Positions 8,362 to 15,361 of a stretch of 41,606 nucleotides of DNA are shown in pieces. The notes under the pieces are model-generated. The model searched no databases. It saw nothing but the letters and a program-made list of their open reading frames with translations, and was not told where the DNA came from. Location: assembly GCA_019753105.1 (NCBI GenBank), contig JAIELJ010000016.1:1-41606 (forward strand), in the 5' to 3' direction. A program made the translations under genes and the position numbers. Numbering within the stretch: position 1 is the stretch's first letter; the number at the start of each line of letters is the position of its first letter. The stretch is from Hyphomonadaceae bacterium (lineage in GTDB: Bacteria > Pseudomonadota > Alphaproteobacteria > Caulobacterales > Aquidulcibacteraceae).

Positions 8362-8949
8362 TTAGCGGAGCTTTTCGACCTGGGCGTATTCGAGATCGAC
8401 TGGCGTCTCGCGGCCGAAGATCATGACGGCCACTTTCAAGCGCCCGCTATCTTCGTCCACTTCCGAGACCGTGCCTTCGAAGCTCTGGAACGGACCGTCT
8501 GAAACCTTCACGCGCTCGCCCACTTCGTAATGGATGAGATTGCGCGGCTTGGCGGCGCCGACTTCGGCGACGCGGCCCAAGATGCGCTCGACTTCCTTGT
8601 CGGACACCGCTTGCGGCTTGCTTTGCGTGCCGAGAAAGCCGGTGACCTTCGGCGTATTCTTCACGAGGTGATACGCCTCGTCGGTCATTTCCATTTTCAC
8701 GAGCACATAGCCCGGGAAGTGGCGGTGCTGACGCACCTTCTTCGAGCCGCGCACGACTTCGGTGACTTCCTCGGTCGGCACTTGGATGTCTTCGAACTGC
8801 TCTTCGAGGCCTTGGCGGCCAGCTTGCTCGCGGATCGCTTCAGCGACCTTCTGCTCGAAGTTCGAGTACGCGTGCACGATGTACCAGCGCGCCTTGCCGG
8901 CATAACGCGGCGAGCTTTGCGTGGCTTGCGGTTCTTGTGCTTCTGCCAT
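8362..8949 (-). CDS. nusG: Transcription termination/antitermination factor NusG
   Basis: NusG binds RNA polymerase, suppresses pausing, and links it to Rho or to ribosomal S10. The 195-residue product has a short disordered N-terminus (MAEAQEPQATQ), the NGN domain with RWYIVHAYSNFEQKVAEAIREQ, VRGSKKVRQHRHFPGYVLVKM, and a C-terminal KOW domain with GERVKVSDGPFQSFEGTVSEVD and the closing VDLEYAQVEKL. A longer frame exists upstream, but the ATG at 8947-8949 matches the family start and lies 5 bases after the secE stop. rplK does not follow; a beta-lactamase-like gene does. Confidence 0.98.
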   Translation of the reverse strand: MAEAQEPQATQSSPRYAGKARWYIVHAYSNFEQKVAEAIREQAGRQGLEEQFEDIQVPTEEVTEVVRGSKKVRQHRHFPGYVLVKMEMTDEAYHLVKNTPKVTGFLGTQSKPQAVSDKEVERILGRVAEVGAAKPRNLIHYEVGERVKVSDGPFQSFEGTVSEVDEDSGRLKVAVMIFGRETPVDLEYAQVEKLR

Positions 8950-8954
8950 GTTGC

Positions 8955-9185
8955 TCAACCACCAAAACCAAGAACGAGGCTGACCAATAAACGCAGAAGC
9001 GAGTCCACCAGGAAGAAGAAGATCGCGGCCGTGACGCCCATGATCACAACCATAATCGTCGAGACCGTCACTTCCTGACGCGTCGCCCACGTCACCTTGC
9101 GCGCCTCGGCGCGCACTTCGCCAAAGAAGCGGAACGGCCCGCCGCGGCGGCGTGGTTCGGATTCGTTATCGGTCTCGGTCGACAT
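8955..9185 (-). CDS. secE: Preprotein translocase subunit SecE
   Basis: SecE clamps the SecY channel in the inner membrane. The 76-residue protein is of the short alphaproteobacterial type: an acidic N-terminus, the conserved amphipathic FFGEVRAEARKVTWATRQE segment, and one transmembrane helix (about residues 42-72). The position directly after tRNA-Trp and before nusG is the classical arrangement and supports the assignment. Confidence 0.97.
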   Translation of the reverse strand: MSTETDNESEPRRRGGPFRFFGEVRAEARKVTWATRQEVTVSTIMVVIMGVTAAIFFFLVDSLLRLLVSLVLGFGG

Positions 9186-9255
9186 TCGGTTCGTTCTTCT
9201 TCTCTGTTTCTCTAAGCGTCACATCGGGCGTCTGCGCCCGGCCAACAAGCCGGGC

Positions 9256-9331
9256 TGGCAGGAGTTGAGGGACTCGAACCCACGACCCTCGGTTTTGGAG
9301 ACCGATGCTCTACCAGCTGAGCTAAACTCCT
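9256..9331 (-). tRNA. tRNA-Trp (CCA anticodon)
   Basis: A 76-base tRNA with an encoded 3' CCA (9256-9258). It has acceptor arms AGGAGTT/AACTCCT, D-loop GCTCAGCTGGTAGAGC, anticodon CCA at 9296-9298 within the loop CTCCAAA, and T-loop GGTTCGAGTCC. It lies 70 bases upstream of secE and is probably processed from a trpT-secE-nusG transcript, as in many bacteria. Confidence 0.97.
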
Positions 9332-9511
9332 GTGCCGCCCGCGCCTTAGCGCGATGGCTTCCGCCAGACACGCCAAAGCTCCCGCGCTGCTTTCTAGCAC
9401 CGCCGGGAGGTCAGGCCGGGGCTTATGCCTGAAGGGGGAACGCCTCGCAAGGGCGGGCGAGCCCTGTTGCCAGCCGCCGCGCAGCGTGGTCGCCTCCGGG
9501 CCGGAGGGCGC

Positions 9512-10396
9512 ATGCAGATTCTGCGGTGGATCGGGTTTGGCGCGGCCGCCGTGGCGGGTCTCGGCCTGTTGTTCCTGGGCTGGGTCTACGCCGCCAGCGA
9601 GGCGCATTACCGCTCGTTCGAGCCCCCGCCTCCGTTTGCAACCGCCATCCCAACCGACGACGCCTCGATCGCTTGGGGCGAGCACCTAGCCGCGACCCGC
9701 GGCTGTCGCGGCTGCCACGGCGCCGATCTCGAAGGCGAGATCATGTTCGGCGCAGTAGAGACGCCAAATCTCGCAGCGCTCGCGCGCAGCGAAACGCCGG
9801 CGACGCTCGAAGCCGCAATCCGCCACGGTATCGGTCGCGACGGCCGCGCGCTCTATTCGATGCCGTCGTACAATTTCGTGCACATGAGCGATGCCGTCGT
9901 CGCCGCGCTGATCGCGTACTTGCAGCAAGCCCCAGTTTCGGACGCGGTGCCGCAAGGCGCGTTCGCGCCTTGGCATGAGCGCCTCATGAACGAGTGGTCA
10001 GTGCGCCTGGCCATCGCCCGCGGCGAAGACGGCACGATCCCAATGTATCTCGATCAGGTCCCCGCGCTCGCGCAGCAAGACAACGCAGATCAGCGCATCG
10101 CGCGCGGCGAATATCTCGCCATGACAAGCTGCAACGAATGCCACGGCTTCGATCTCCGCAGCAATGCGCCATGGCCGGGGAGCGCGCCCGATCTCATCGT
10201 CGTTGGCGCCTACAGCGAAGCGGATTTCACGCGGCTAATGCGACAAGGCGTGCCGTCGAGCGGCGCAGAACTTGAAATGATGGGGCCAGTCGCGCGCGGC
10301 CGTTTCGTGCATTGGACCGACGCAGAAGTCGCCGATCTTTACGCCTATCTAAGCGATATGAGCCGGCGCGCGATCGAAGCAGAAACAGCGCCGTAA
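9512..10396 (+). CDS. Membrane-anchored dihaem cytochrome c
   Basis: A 294-residue c-type cytochrome with an N-terminal signal/anchor helix (about residues 5-27) and two haem-binding sites, CRGCH (C65-H69) and CNECH (C207-H211), each in its own cytochrome c fold. Likely axial methionines lie near M118 (YSMPSY) and M257/M258. Such proteins carry electrons in the periplasm, often as partners of membrane dehydrogenases. No dehydrogenase gene is adjacent, so the partner is unknown. The start is chosen at ATG 9512 because CGGAGGG precedes it; a longer frame from 9425 would add an unlikely Arg/Gly-rich leader. Confidence 0.88.
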   Translation: MQILRWIGFGAAAVAGLGLLFLGWVYAASEAHYRSFEPPPPFATAIPTDDASIAWGEHLAATRGCRGCHGADLEGEIMFGAVETPNLAALARSETPATLEAAIRHGIGRDGRALYSMPSYNFVHMSDAVVAALIAYLQQAPVSDAVPQGAFAPWHERLMNEWSVRLAIARGEDGTIPMYLDQVPALAQQDNADQRIARGEYLAMTSCNECHGFDLRSNAPWPGSAPDLIVVGAYSEADFTRLMRQGVPSSGAELEMMGPVARGRFVHWTDAEVADLYAYLSDMSRRAIEAETAP

Positions 10397-10435
10397 CGCT
10401 TGCACAGCCGCGCGACGCGTGATCGTCTCGGCGCC

Positions 10436-10996
10436 ATGAACGCGCACATGCAATCCGAACCAGCTGGTTACATTTACGACATCCCGCGCTCGACAGTTTC
10501 GCTGGCGGGCGGGCTTGACGCGCTGTTCGATCTCTTCGCTAGCCGTTTGCGCGGTTATTTTCGCCACGATGATTGTGTGCAAGTCCATCTTGATCCGGGC
10601 GCGATCTATGTCGATTGCGACGATGCGCTAAGCGGACTGCGCCTCGCAGACGCTGAAAGCGGCGATGTTATCCAGCTGCGCTTCGAGATGATGACCGCCG
10701 AGCGCGACGCATGGAGCACGGCGCATCAGGCGGTCGCCGACCTGATCGCGGTTTGGCCGGAGATTTCCGCGTGGCGGGCGCTTCCGCCGCCGCCTGCCCC
10801 GCCATCGGACCAAACACTCATCGCGCAAGCGCGCGACATACTTATCGCCGACCGGCGCGCGAGCACATCGTATCTGCAGCGCCAGCTCAAAATCGGCTAC
10901 AACAAAGCCGCCAGCCTGATCGAACAGCTTGAGCGCGATGGCGTCATCTCCGCGCCCGACGCTTCAGGAAAACGAACCGTGCTGATCGACGCTTGA
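10436..10996 (+). CDS. Unknown N-terminal domain plus FtsK-gamma winged helix
   Basis: A 186-residue protein. Residues about 126-182 match the DNA-binding gamma domain of FtsK/SpoIIIE: ARDILIADRRASTSYLQRQL, then IGYNKAASLIEQLERDGVIS and APDASGKR, the same order as at the C-terminus of FtsK, where this winged helix reads KOPS motifs and touches XerD. There is no motor ATPase or membrane part. Residues 11-118 form an unrecognised domain with YIYDIPRSTVSL and a DPGAIYVDCDD segment, joined by a Pro-rich linker (about 117-124). It may bind KOPS-like sites without translocating; the role is unknown. The ATG at 10436 is preferred over an in-frame ATG 12 codons upstream. Cytochrome c lies 39 bases upstream, probably unrelated. 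Confidence 0.75.
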   Translation: MNAHMQSEPAGYIYDIPRSTVSLAGGLDALFDLFASRLRGYFRHDDCVQVHLDPGAIYVDCDDALSGLRLADAESGDVIQLRFEMMTAERDAWSTAHQAVADLIAVWPEISAWRALPPPPAPPSDQTLIAQARDILIADRRASTSYLQRQLKIGYNKAASLIEQLERDGVISAPDASGKRTVLIDA

Positions 10997-11000
10997 GCCC

Positions 11001-11033
11001 AAAAGAAAAGCGCGCGGGCGATGACCCGCGCGC
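11001..11033 (-). terminator. Terminator between convergent genes
   Basis: Arms GCGCGCGGG (11010-11018) and CCCGCGCGC (11025-11033) enclose a 6-base loop. On the minus strand the hairpin is followed by TTTTCTTTT, giving a good terminator for the VOC gene. In the plus direction the T-run is weak, but it may also stop the FtsK-gamma gene transcript. Confidence 0.75.
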
Positions 11034-11056
11034 CGCTTCAAAGCTCTTGGTCCGCT

Positions 11057-11443
11057 CTATTCGCTGTCGAACAGCACTTCCCAGGTGTGGCCATCCGGAT
11101 CGGTGAAGTAGCCGGAATAGACGCCGTCATCATCCGACGCTGCAGACACCGATGCGCCGGCGCCTTTGGCCTTGGCCATCAGCGCATCGACGTCGCCACG
11201 GCTTTCGGCGAAGTACGAGATGATTGTCTCGGCGGCGCCGCGCGCGGCTGGGCGGTGGCCGACCTTTTCAACGTACGTGCCGAACTCGCTACGCTCGAGC
11301 AGCACGAGATAAACGCCATCGACATCATACGAAGCGTGCTCTTCGTCTTGCTCTTCCGGCGTCAAGCCAAGTTGAGAATAGAAGGCGATCGACTTCTGCA
11401 GATCATCGACCGGAAACGTCACGCAAGAAATTGCGGCGGGCAT
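11057..11443 (-). CDS. VOC-family (glyoxalase/dioxygenase fold) protein
   Basis: A 128-residue vicinal-oxygen-chelate protein: the first beta-alpha-beta module has VTFPVDDLQKSIAFYSQLGL, and the second ends with the family hallmark FTDPDGHTWEVLFD. VOC members include glyoxalases, extradiol dioxygenases and antibiotic-binding proteins; this length fits the small single-domain, dimer-forming group. The substrate is not deducible. AGGAGGAGG lies before the ATG at 11441-11443, and a strong terminator lies after the stop, so it is a monocistronic gene. Confidence 0.85.
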   Translation of the reverse strand: MPAAISCVTFPVDDLQKSIAFYSQLGLTPEEQDEEHASYDVDGVYLVLLERSEFGTYVEKVGHRPAARGAAETIISYFAESRGDVDALMAKAKGAGASVSAASDDDGVYSGYFTDPDGHTWEVLFDSE

Positions 11444-11524
11444 GGGGCCTCCTCCTCTGACGCGTTATGCGTCCCACTTAAGAGGCGACAAATGATCGGA
11501 TTCTCCAGCCGGGCAAAGGGTCGT

Positions 11525-12469
11525 TTACGGCCCGACGATGACATCTCCACCGGCAATCACGCGCCGGGTTACATCGCCGTCAACATCGCGCACGCGCACC
11601 TCGCCGCCGCCGACGATGAACGCGTCGAGAGATTCCGCCGAGCCTTGATGCTCGACCCTACCGGGGCCGTTGATAACGACCGTCATTTCTTCGGCCTCGC
11701 CGCCGCGCACCACCGCTTCGCCGGGCCCTTGGATGACGAAATTCGTTGGTCCGTTAGCGCGCGCCGCTGAGAACGTGCCGGGACCCGCGATCGAGACGGT
11801 AAGCCCGTCACGCACATAACCCGCGACCACCTGGCCCTGGCCGGCGACCGTCGCCTCCAGCATGCCGACATCGTAGATGCGAAGCCGCGCCCGGTGCGAG
11901 ACAGAAACCTCCGCCTCATCCTGGACGCGCTCGATATCCACATCCCCGCACGCGTCGAACGAGATCTGAGCCGCCTCCGCCGTGGTGATGTGCATGCGGA
12001 TCGCCCCCGTCGCGCTGATCACGGCGCGTTCCGGAACCCGAATTTCGATGATGGGCAATTGCGCCCCGCTGACACGGCCCGCACGCATGAAATCAACTTC
12101 CAAGCCGGCAACGCCTTGGACCGTGCAACTACGCAGGCGCCCGTTCTCGCGGCCATCAATGACCAGCCGGCGCCCGACGCGGCGGATCTCTGGCACCTGG
12201 AGCGGCCCCGGATTGACGATCGCTATCGCCACATCTTCCCGGTCCTCTGGGCGGACACGCACGAACCCCACCACGCTTTGCAGCTGAATTTCGCTCGCGC
12301 GCGGGTAACGCTGCCAGCGCAGCCCGGACGGCGCGATGGGCGCAGGCGAGGGTATAGCGATGCGGGGCGTGACCTGAGCGGGAGGCGTAGGTGGAGCGGT
12401 CTGCGCCCAGGCGGGCGCGACGACCGCTAACGCGGCGGCAAAACAGGCGGCGGAAATCACTAGGCGCAT
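11525..12469 (-). CDS. Exported GIN-domain (DUF2807) protein
   Basis: A 314-residue secreted protein with a signal peptide (MRLVISAACFAAALAVVAPAWAQ) and a Pro-rich linker, followed by a repetitive beta-helix-like region. Recurrent short strands such as IEIRVPERAVISATGAI, VSIAGPGTFSAA, VVINGPGRVEHQG and FIVGGGEVRVRDVDGDV are characteristic of the DUF2807/GIN fold, a putative adhesin-like beta solenoid in the periplasm or on the surface. No enzymatic role is indicated. The start was set at ATG 12467-12469 by the signal peptide; GAGGAGG lies about 10 bases upstream. A longer frame (to 12538) is unlikely. Confidence 0.75.
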   Translation of the reverse strand: MRLVISAACFAAALAVVAPAWAQTAPPTPPAQVTPRIAIPSPAPIAPSGLRWQRYPRASEIQLQSVVGFVRVRPEDREDVAIAIVNPGPLQVPEIRRVGRRLVIDGRENGRLRSCTVQGVAGLEVDFMRAGRVSGAQLPIIEIRVPERAVISATGAIRMHITTAEAAQISFDACGDVDIERVQDEAEVSVSHRARLRIYDVGMLEATVAGQGQVVAGYVRDGLTVSIAGPGTFSAARANGPTNFVIQGPGEAVVRGGEAEEMTVVINGPGRVEHQGSAESLDAFIVGGGEVRVRDVDGDVTRRVIAGGDVIVGP

Positions 12470-12618
12470 GCCATTGGGCCCTCCTCGGGCCTTGTCCTCG
12501 TACTGGAGAGATGCAGACGCGTGGAGGATTGGATGCAAGGCCCCGTGATTCCCCGAATTGGCGAATTATGACAGTGACTTACGCGTGTCAGAGATGTGGC
12601 TCAGACGCATCAAGGCCC

Positions 12619-12631
12619 GTTAATTATTAAC
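12619..12631. promoter_or_regulatory. Perfect 13-base palindrome upstream of the acidic OMP gene
   Basis: GTTAATTATTAAC, a perfect palindrome around a central T, lies 86 bases before the ATG of the outer-membrane protein gene in otherwise GC-rich DNA. It may be an operator or upstream activator site; the regulator is unknown. It is not a CtrA site, because the TTAA halves are only 3 bases apart. Confidence 0.35.
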
Positions 12632-12716
12632 AAGTTGGGCGTGTGGAATTGCTCGTTACGGGGCCGAAGCGCATGTGTGCGTCTCCCAGAACGGGTGACT
12701 ACAGGGGTAAACTCTA

Positions 12717-13439
12717 ATGCGTAACTGGATTATCGGCGCAGCGGCGATCCTCGCCCTCGCCGTGCCGGGCGTCGCGGCGGCTCAAACGGGCTACGTGGGC
12801 GTTCAGGCCGGCAACGTCGACTTCGACGGCGGCGGTGACGACGACTTCTACGGCGTTGAAGGCGCCGTGGCATTCGCCGGCTCTGGCTCGATCGTTTTCG
12901 AAGTCAACGCTGGCTACACCGACTTTGACGAAGGCGACGAAGGCTACGGCCTGGTTGGCCACGTCTATGGCCGTAACGACGATCACCTCTTCGGTGCGTT
13001 CGTCGGCATTTCGAGCAGCGATGACGACGATGCCTACATCGTCGGCCTCGAAGCCAACAAGTACTTCACCAACTGGACCCTCGCCGGCGCCGTCGCTTAC
13101 GCGGAAGCTGACGATTCCGACGCTGACGGCTACGGCGTGAACGCCGAAGCCCGCTACTTCATCAACGACAACTTCCGTCTCGATGCCAACCTCGGTTGGG
13201 CAAACATCGATACGGGCGCTGGCGATGACGACGCGTTCGCCTACGGCGTCGGCGGCGAATACCAATTCGCCTCTCTCCCGGTTTCGGTGACGGCCAACTA
13301 CGGCACCGTCGACTTTGACGGCGGCGACGTCGACACGTGGTCGATTGGTCTGCGTTACAACTGGGGCGGCACGCTGCGCGATCGCGATCGCAATGGCGCC
13401 AGCCAAGCCAGCCTCGTGGGCGTCGGCGGCCTGTTCTAA
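12717..13439 (+). CDS. Acidic outer-membrane beta-barrel protein
   Basis: A 240-residue exported protein with a clean signal peptide (MRNWIIGAAAILALAVPGVAAAQ) followed by alternating-strand segments typical of an 8-12-stranded porin-like barrel. It is unusually rich in Asp and Gly (for example DFDGGGDDDFYG and SSSDDDDAYIVG). Matching strand repeats VGVQAGNVDFDGG and VTANYGTVDFDGGDVDTW occur near both ends. The C-terminus extends past the likely last strand (IGLRYNW) with a short Arg-rich tail. Strict GGC/AAC/GAC/TTC codon choice and a strong terminator suggest high expression. Family is uncertain; acidic loops could bind cations. The ATG at 12717 has AGGGG about 9 bases before it. Confidence 0.8.
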   Translation: MRNWIIGAAAILALAVPGVAAAQTGYVGVQAGNVDFDGGGDDDFYGVEGAVAFAGSGSIVFEVNAGYTDFDEGDEGYGLVGHVYGRNDDHLFGAFVGISSSDDDDAYIVGLEANKYFTNWTLAGAVAYAEADDSDADGYGVNAEARYFINDNFRLDANLGWANIDTGAGDDDAFAYGVGGEYQFASLPVSVTANYGTVDFDGGDVDTWSIGLRYNWGGTLRDRDRNGASQASLVGVGGLF

Positions 13440-13476
13440 GGCCAGCGATTACCTTTAGTACGCAACAACACTTCAA

Positions 13477-13508
13477 CGCCCCGGCTTCACAGCCGGGGCG
13501 TTTTTCTT
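13477..13508 (+). terminator. Rho-independent terminator of the acidic OMP gene
   Basis: A perfect 10-base stem, CGCCCCGGCT (13477-13486) and AGCCGGGGCG (13491-13500), with a TCAC loop is followed by TTTTTCTTT. It lies 38 bases after the stop codon. It is among the clearest terminators in the window. Confidence 0.92.
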
Positions 13509-13515
13509 TGCGCGG

Positions 13516-13555
13516 TTGACTCTTCGGCATCCTTTATTTAACACGTTGGTTAAAT
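13516..13555 (+). promoter_or_regulatory. Promoter and ArsR-type operator overlapping the start codon
   Basis: A perfect inverted repeat ATTTAAC-ACGTTG-GTTAAAT (13536-13555) covers the ATG of the ArsR gene. A -35-like TTGACT at 13516-13521 is 16 bases before a weak -10 (TTAACA, 13538-13543). Together these predict a leaderless or near-leaderless, self-repressed operon. The TTTAAC/GTTAAA arms fit sites known for AHSA1-linked ArsR regulators. Confidence 0.6.
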
Positions 13556-13889
13556 GCAGACGGACGCCCTCTCCGAAACACTATCAGCGCTCGCCGATCC
13601 AACGCGGCGCGCGATCCTGGAGCGGCTCGCAAAGGGCCCGGCGACCGTGAACGAAATCGCAGAGCCGTTCGACATCAGCCTGCCCGCGATCTCGCGGCAT
13701 CTCAAAGTGTTGGAGAGCGCGGGCCTCATCTCGCGCGGCCGCGAAGCGCAATGGCGCCCGTGTCAGCTCGAACCGCAAGCGCTGAAGCACGTTGATGAGT
13801 GGCTCAGTTACTACCGCCGCTTCTGGACGGGCAGCTTCGACAAGATGGATGGCTACATCGCCAAGCTGAAAAAGAAGGACAAGAAATGA
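13554..13889 (+). CDS. ArsR-family winged-helix repressor
   Basis: A 111-residue ArsR/SmtB-type regulator: LADPTRRAILERLAKGPATV, then the recognition-helix region FDISLPAISRHLKVLESAGL and the wing ISRGREAQWRPC. It lacks the CxC metal-binding motif, so it belongs to the non-metal group that often precedes SRPBCC/AHSA1 genes. The C-terminal WLSYYRRFWTGSFDKMDGYI helix is typical of that group. It overlaps the next gene by 4 bases (ATGA) and heads the four-gene operon 13554-15357. Its probable operator overlaps its own start codon. Confidence 0.92.
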   Translation: MQTDALSETLSALADPTRRAILERLAKGPATVNEIAEPFDISLPAISRHLKVLESAGLISRGREAQWRPCQLEPQALKHVDEWLSYYRRFWTGSFDKMDGYIAKLKKKDKK

Positions 13890-14350
13890 GCGCGACGCTC
13901 GCCGACGATGAACTGCTGATCACGCGCGATTTCGATGCGCCCGCATCGCTCTTGTTCGCGCTGTGGACGGATGTGAACCATTTCAGCAAATGGATGGGGC
14001 CGGAAGGTTTCGATTGCCAGGAAGCCGAGATCGATTTGCGCATCGGCGGCAAGTATCGCGGCATGATCCGCTCGAAAGATCACGGCGATAATTGGTTCGG
14101 TGGCGAGTATCGCGAGATCGAAGAGCCGCACCGCCTCGTCTTCACCTGGAAGTGGGACGAAGGACCGTCAAGCGCGATGGAAACGCTGGTGACGATCACG
14201 TTCCGCGAGAACGCCAATGGCGTCACCACCATGACCTTCCACCAAACGCCGTTCGTCAGCGTCGAACGCCGCGACGCCCACGTCGGCGGCTGGACATCCC
14301 TGTTCAACAAACTGGCAGCCTACGCCGCCCAACAACAATCCAAGGAGTGA
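13886..14350 (+). CDS. SRPBCC / AHSA1-family protein
   Basis: A 154-residue helix-grip (Bet v 1-like) protein of the activator-of-Hsp90 homology 1 type. It has LLITRDFDAPASLLFALWTD, the WMGPEGFDCQEAEIDLRIGGKYRG core and a C-terminal GGWTSLFNKLAAYA helix. Proteins of this type bind hydrophobic ligands, but functions are mostly unknown. The ATG overlaps the ArsR stop (ATGA), so the two are translationally coupled. A longer in-frame extension from 13799 lies inside the ArsR gene and is rejected. A second AHSA1 gene lies at 30408-30863. Confidence 0.9.
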   Translation: MSATLADDELLITRDFDAPASLLFALWTDVNHFSKWMGPEGFDCQEAEIDLRIGGKYRGMIRSKDHGDNWFGGEYREIEEPHRLVFTWKWDEGPSSAMETLVTITFRENANGVTTMTFHQTPFVSVERRDAHVGGWTSLFNKLAAYAAQQQSKE

Positions 14351-14354
14351 GACG

Positions 14355-14722
14355 ATGCCAAAATTCATGGCGCTCTATGTCGGCAGTCCGGAAGCGTTCG
14401 CGCGCTCAGGCTGGAACGACCTTGATGAGCAGACGCGCAAAGAGCGCGAGATTCAAGGCATGAAAGCCTGGGGTGAGTGGCAAGAGGCGAACAAAAGCAA
14501 AGCCGCCGATGAAGGCAGCCCGCTCGGCAAGACCAAGCGCGTCGACGCCAAAGGCGTCAGCGACATCTCGAACAACATCGCCGGCTACATCATCGTCGAA
14601 GCAGAGTCGCATGATGCAGCTCCAAGCTCTTCTTGAACCACCCACACTTTTCGATCTTCCCCGGCGACGCCGTCGAGATCATGCCGTGCAATCCGATGCC
14701 GACGATGGAGGACATGCAATGA
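14355..14722 (+). pseudogene. YciI-like dimeric alpha/beta barrel gene, frameshifted
   Basis: The first frame (ATG 14355) gives MPKFMALYVGSPEAFARSG, ISNNIAGYIIVEAESHDAA and then a premature stop at 14634-14636 (93 residues). From about 14620 the next frame continues with SKLFLNHPHFSIFPGDAVEI and the ending PTMEDMQ, stopping at 14720-14722. Joined, they make about 122 residues, the usual size of this YCII/DGPF-like family, and the second frame's stop overlaps the GST start as ATGA, exactly the coupling expected of an intact operon gene. The simplest explanation is loss of one base near 14613-14622. It could be a real recent mutation or a sequence error; programmed shifting is less likely because no slippery run is present. 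Confidence 0.8.
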
Positions 14723-15357
14723 TCACCATCTCCGCATTCGAGTGGGTGCCGGACTTCGCGCGCGGCCAAGTCCGCGATCTGCGCCCGCGCTGGGCGCTTG
14801 AGGAAGCTGGGCTGCCCTACCAAACGCGCCTGCTGAAAATGGGCGAGCAAGACACGGCGGAATACCGCGCACTGCAGCCGTTCGGCCAAGTGCCGATCTT
14901 CCAGGAAGACGGCGTCACGCTGTTCGAGACCGGCGCGATCGTGCTCCACATCGGCGAGCGCAGCGAAGCGCTGTTGCCGAAAGATCCCGTCGCGCGCGCG
15001 CACGCGACTCAATGGGTGATCGCCGCACTCAACTCGATCGAGCCGTTCGTACTGCAAGTCGCGCTCATCGATCTGTTCTACAAGGACGAAGAATGGGCCA
15101 AGCTTCGCCGCCCAGGCGCTGCCGAGTTCGCGCAGAAGCGGCTCACCGGCCTCGCCAACGCGCTCGGCGACAAAGCCTATCTCGATGGCGAACGCTTCAC
15201 TGTCGGCGATCTCATGATGTCGAGCGTTCTGCGCATCCTGCCCGCGCTCACCAACGAGCACGCGAACCTAAAAGCCTACGTCGAACGCTGCACCGCCCGC
15301 CCCGCGTTTCAACGCGCGCTAGCGGCGCAGTTGGAGGACTTCAAAGACGCGGCGTGA
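14719..15357 (+). CDS. Glutathione S-transferase family protein
   Basis: A 212-residue GST. The N-terminal thioredoxin fold has RWALEEAGLPYQTRLL, the cis-Pro segment FGQVPIFQEDGVTLFETGAI and glutathione-contacting Glu-Thr/Ser residues. The C-terminal helical domain has the N-capping motif FTVGDLMMSSVLRI. The substrate is unknown. It is the last gene of the ArsR-AHSA1-YciI-like-GST operon; its ATG overlaps the end of the (frameshifted) YciI-like gene. A longer open frame upstream from 14473 runs through that gene and is not used. Confidence 0.9.
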   Translation: MITISAFEWVPDFARGQVRDLRPRWALEEAGLPYQTRLLKMGEQDTAEYRALQPFGQVPIFQEDGVTLFETGAIVLHIGERSEALLPKDPVARAHATQWVIAALNSIEPFVLQVALIDLFYKDEEWAKLRRPGAAEFAQKRLTGLANALGDKAYLDGERFTVGDLMMSSVLRILPALTNEHANLKAYVERCTARPAFQRALAAQLEDFKDAA

Positions 15358-15361
15358 GCGC

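Noticed and set aside
12619-12631. CtrA binding site
   Set aside because: TTAA halves are 3 bases apart, not 7.
13538-13553. CtrA site at the ArsR start
   Set aside because: Spacing is 8 and the symmetry fits an ArsR operator better.
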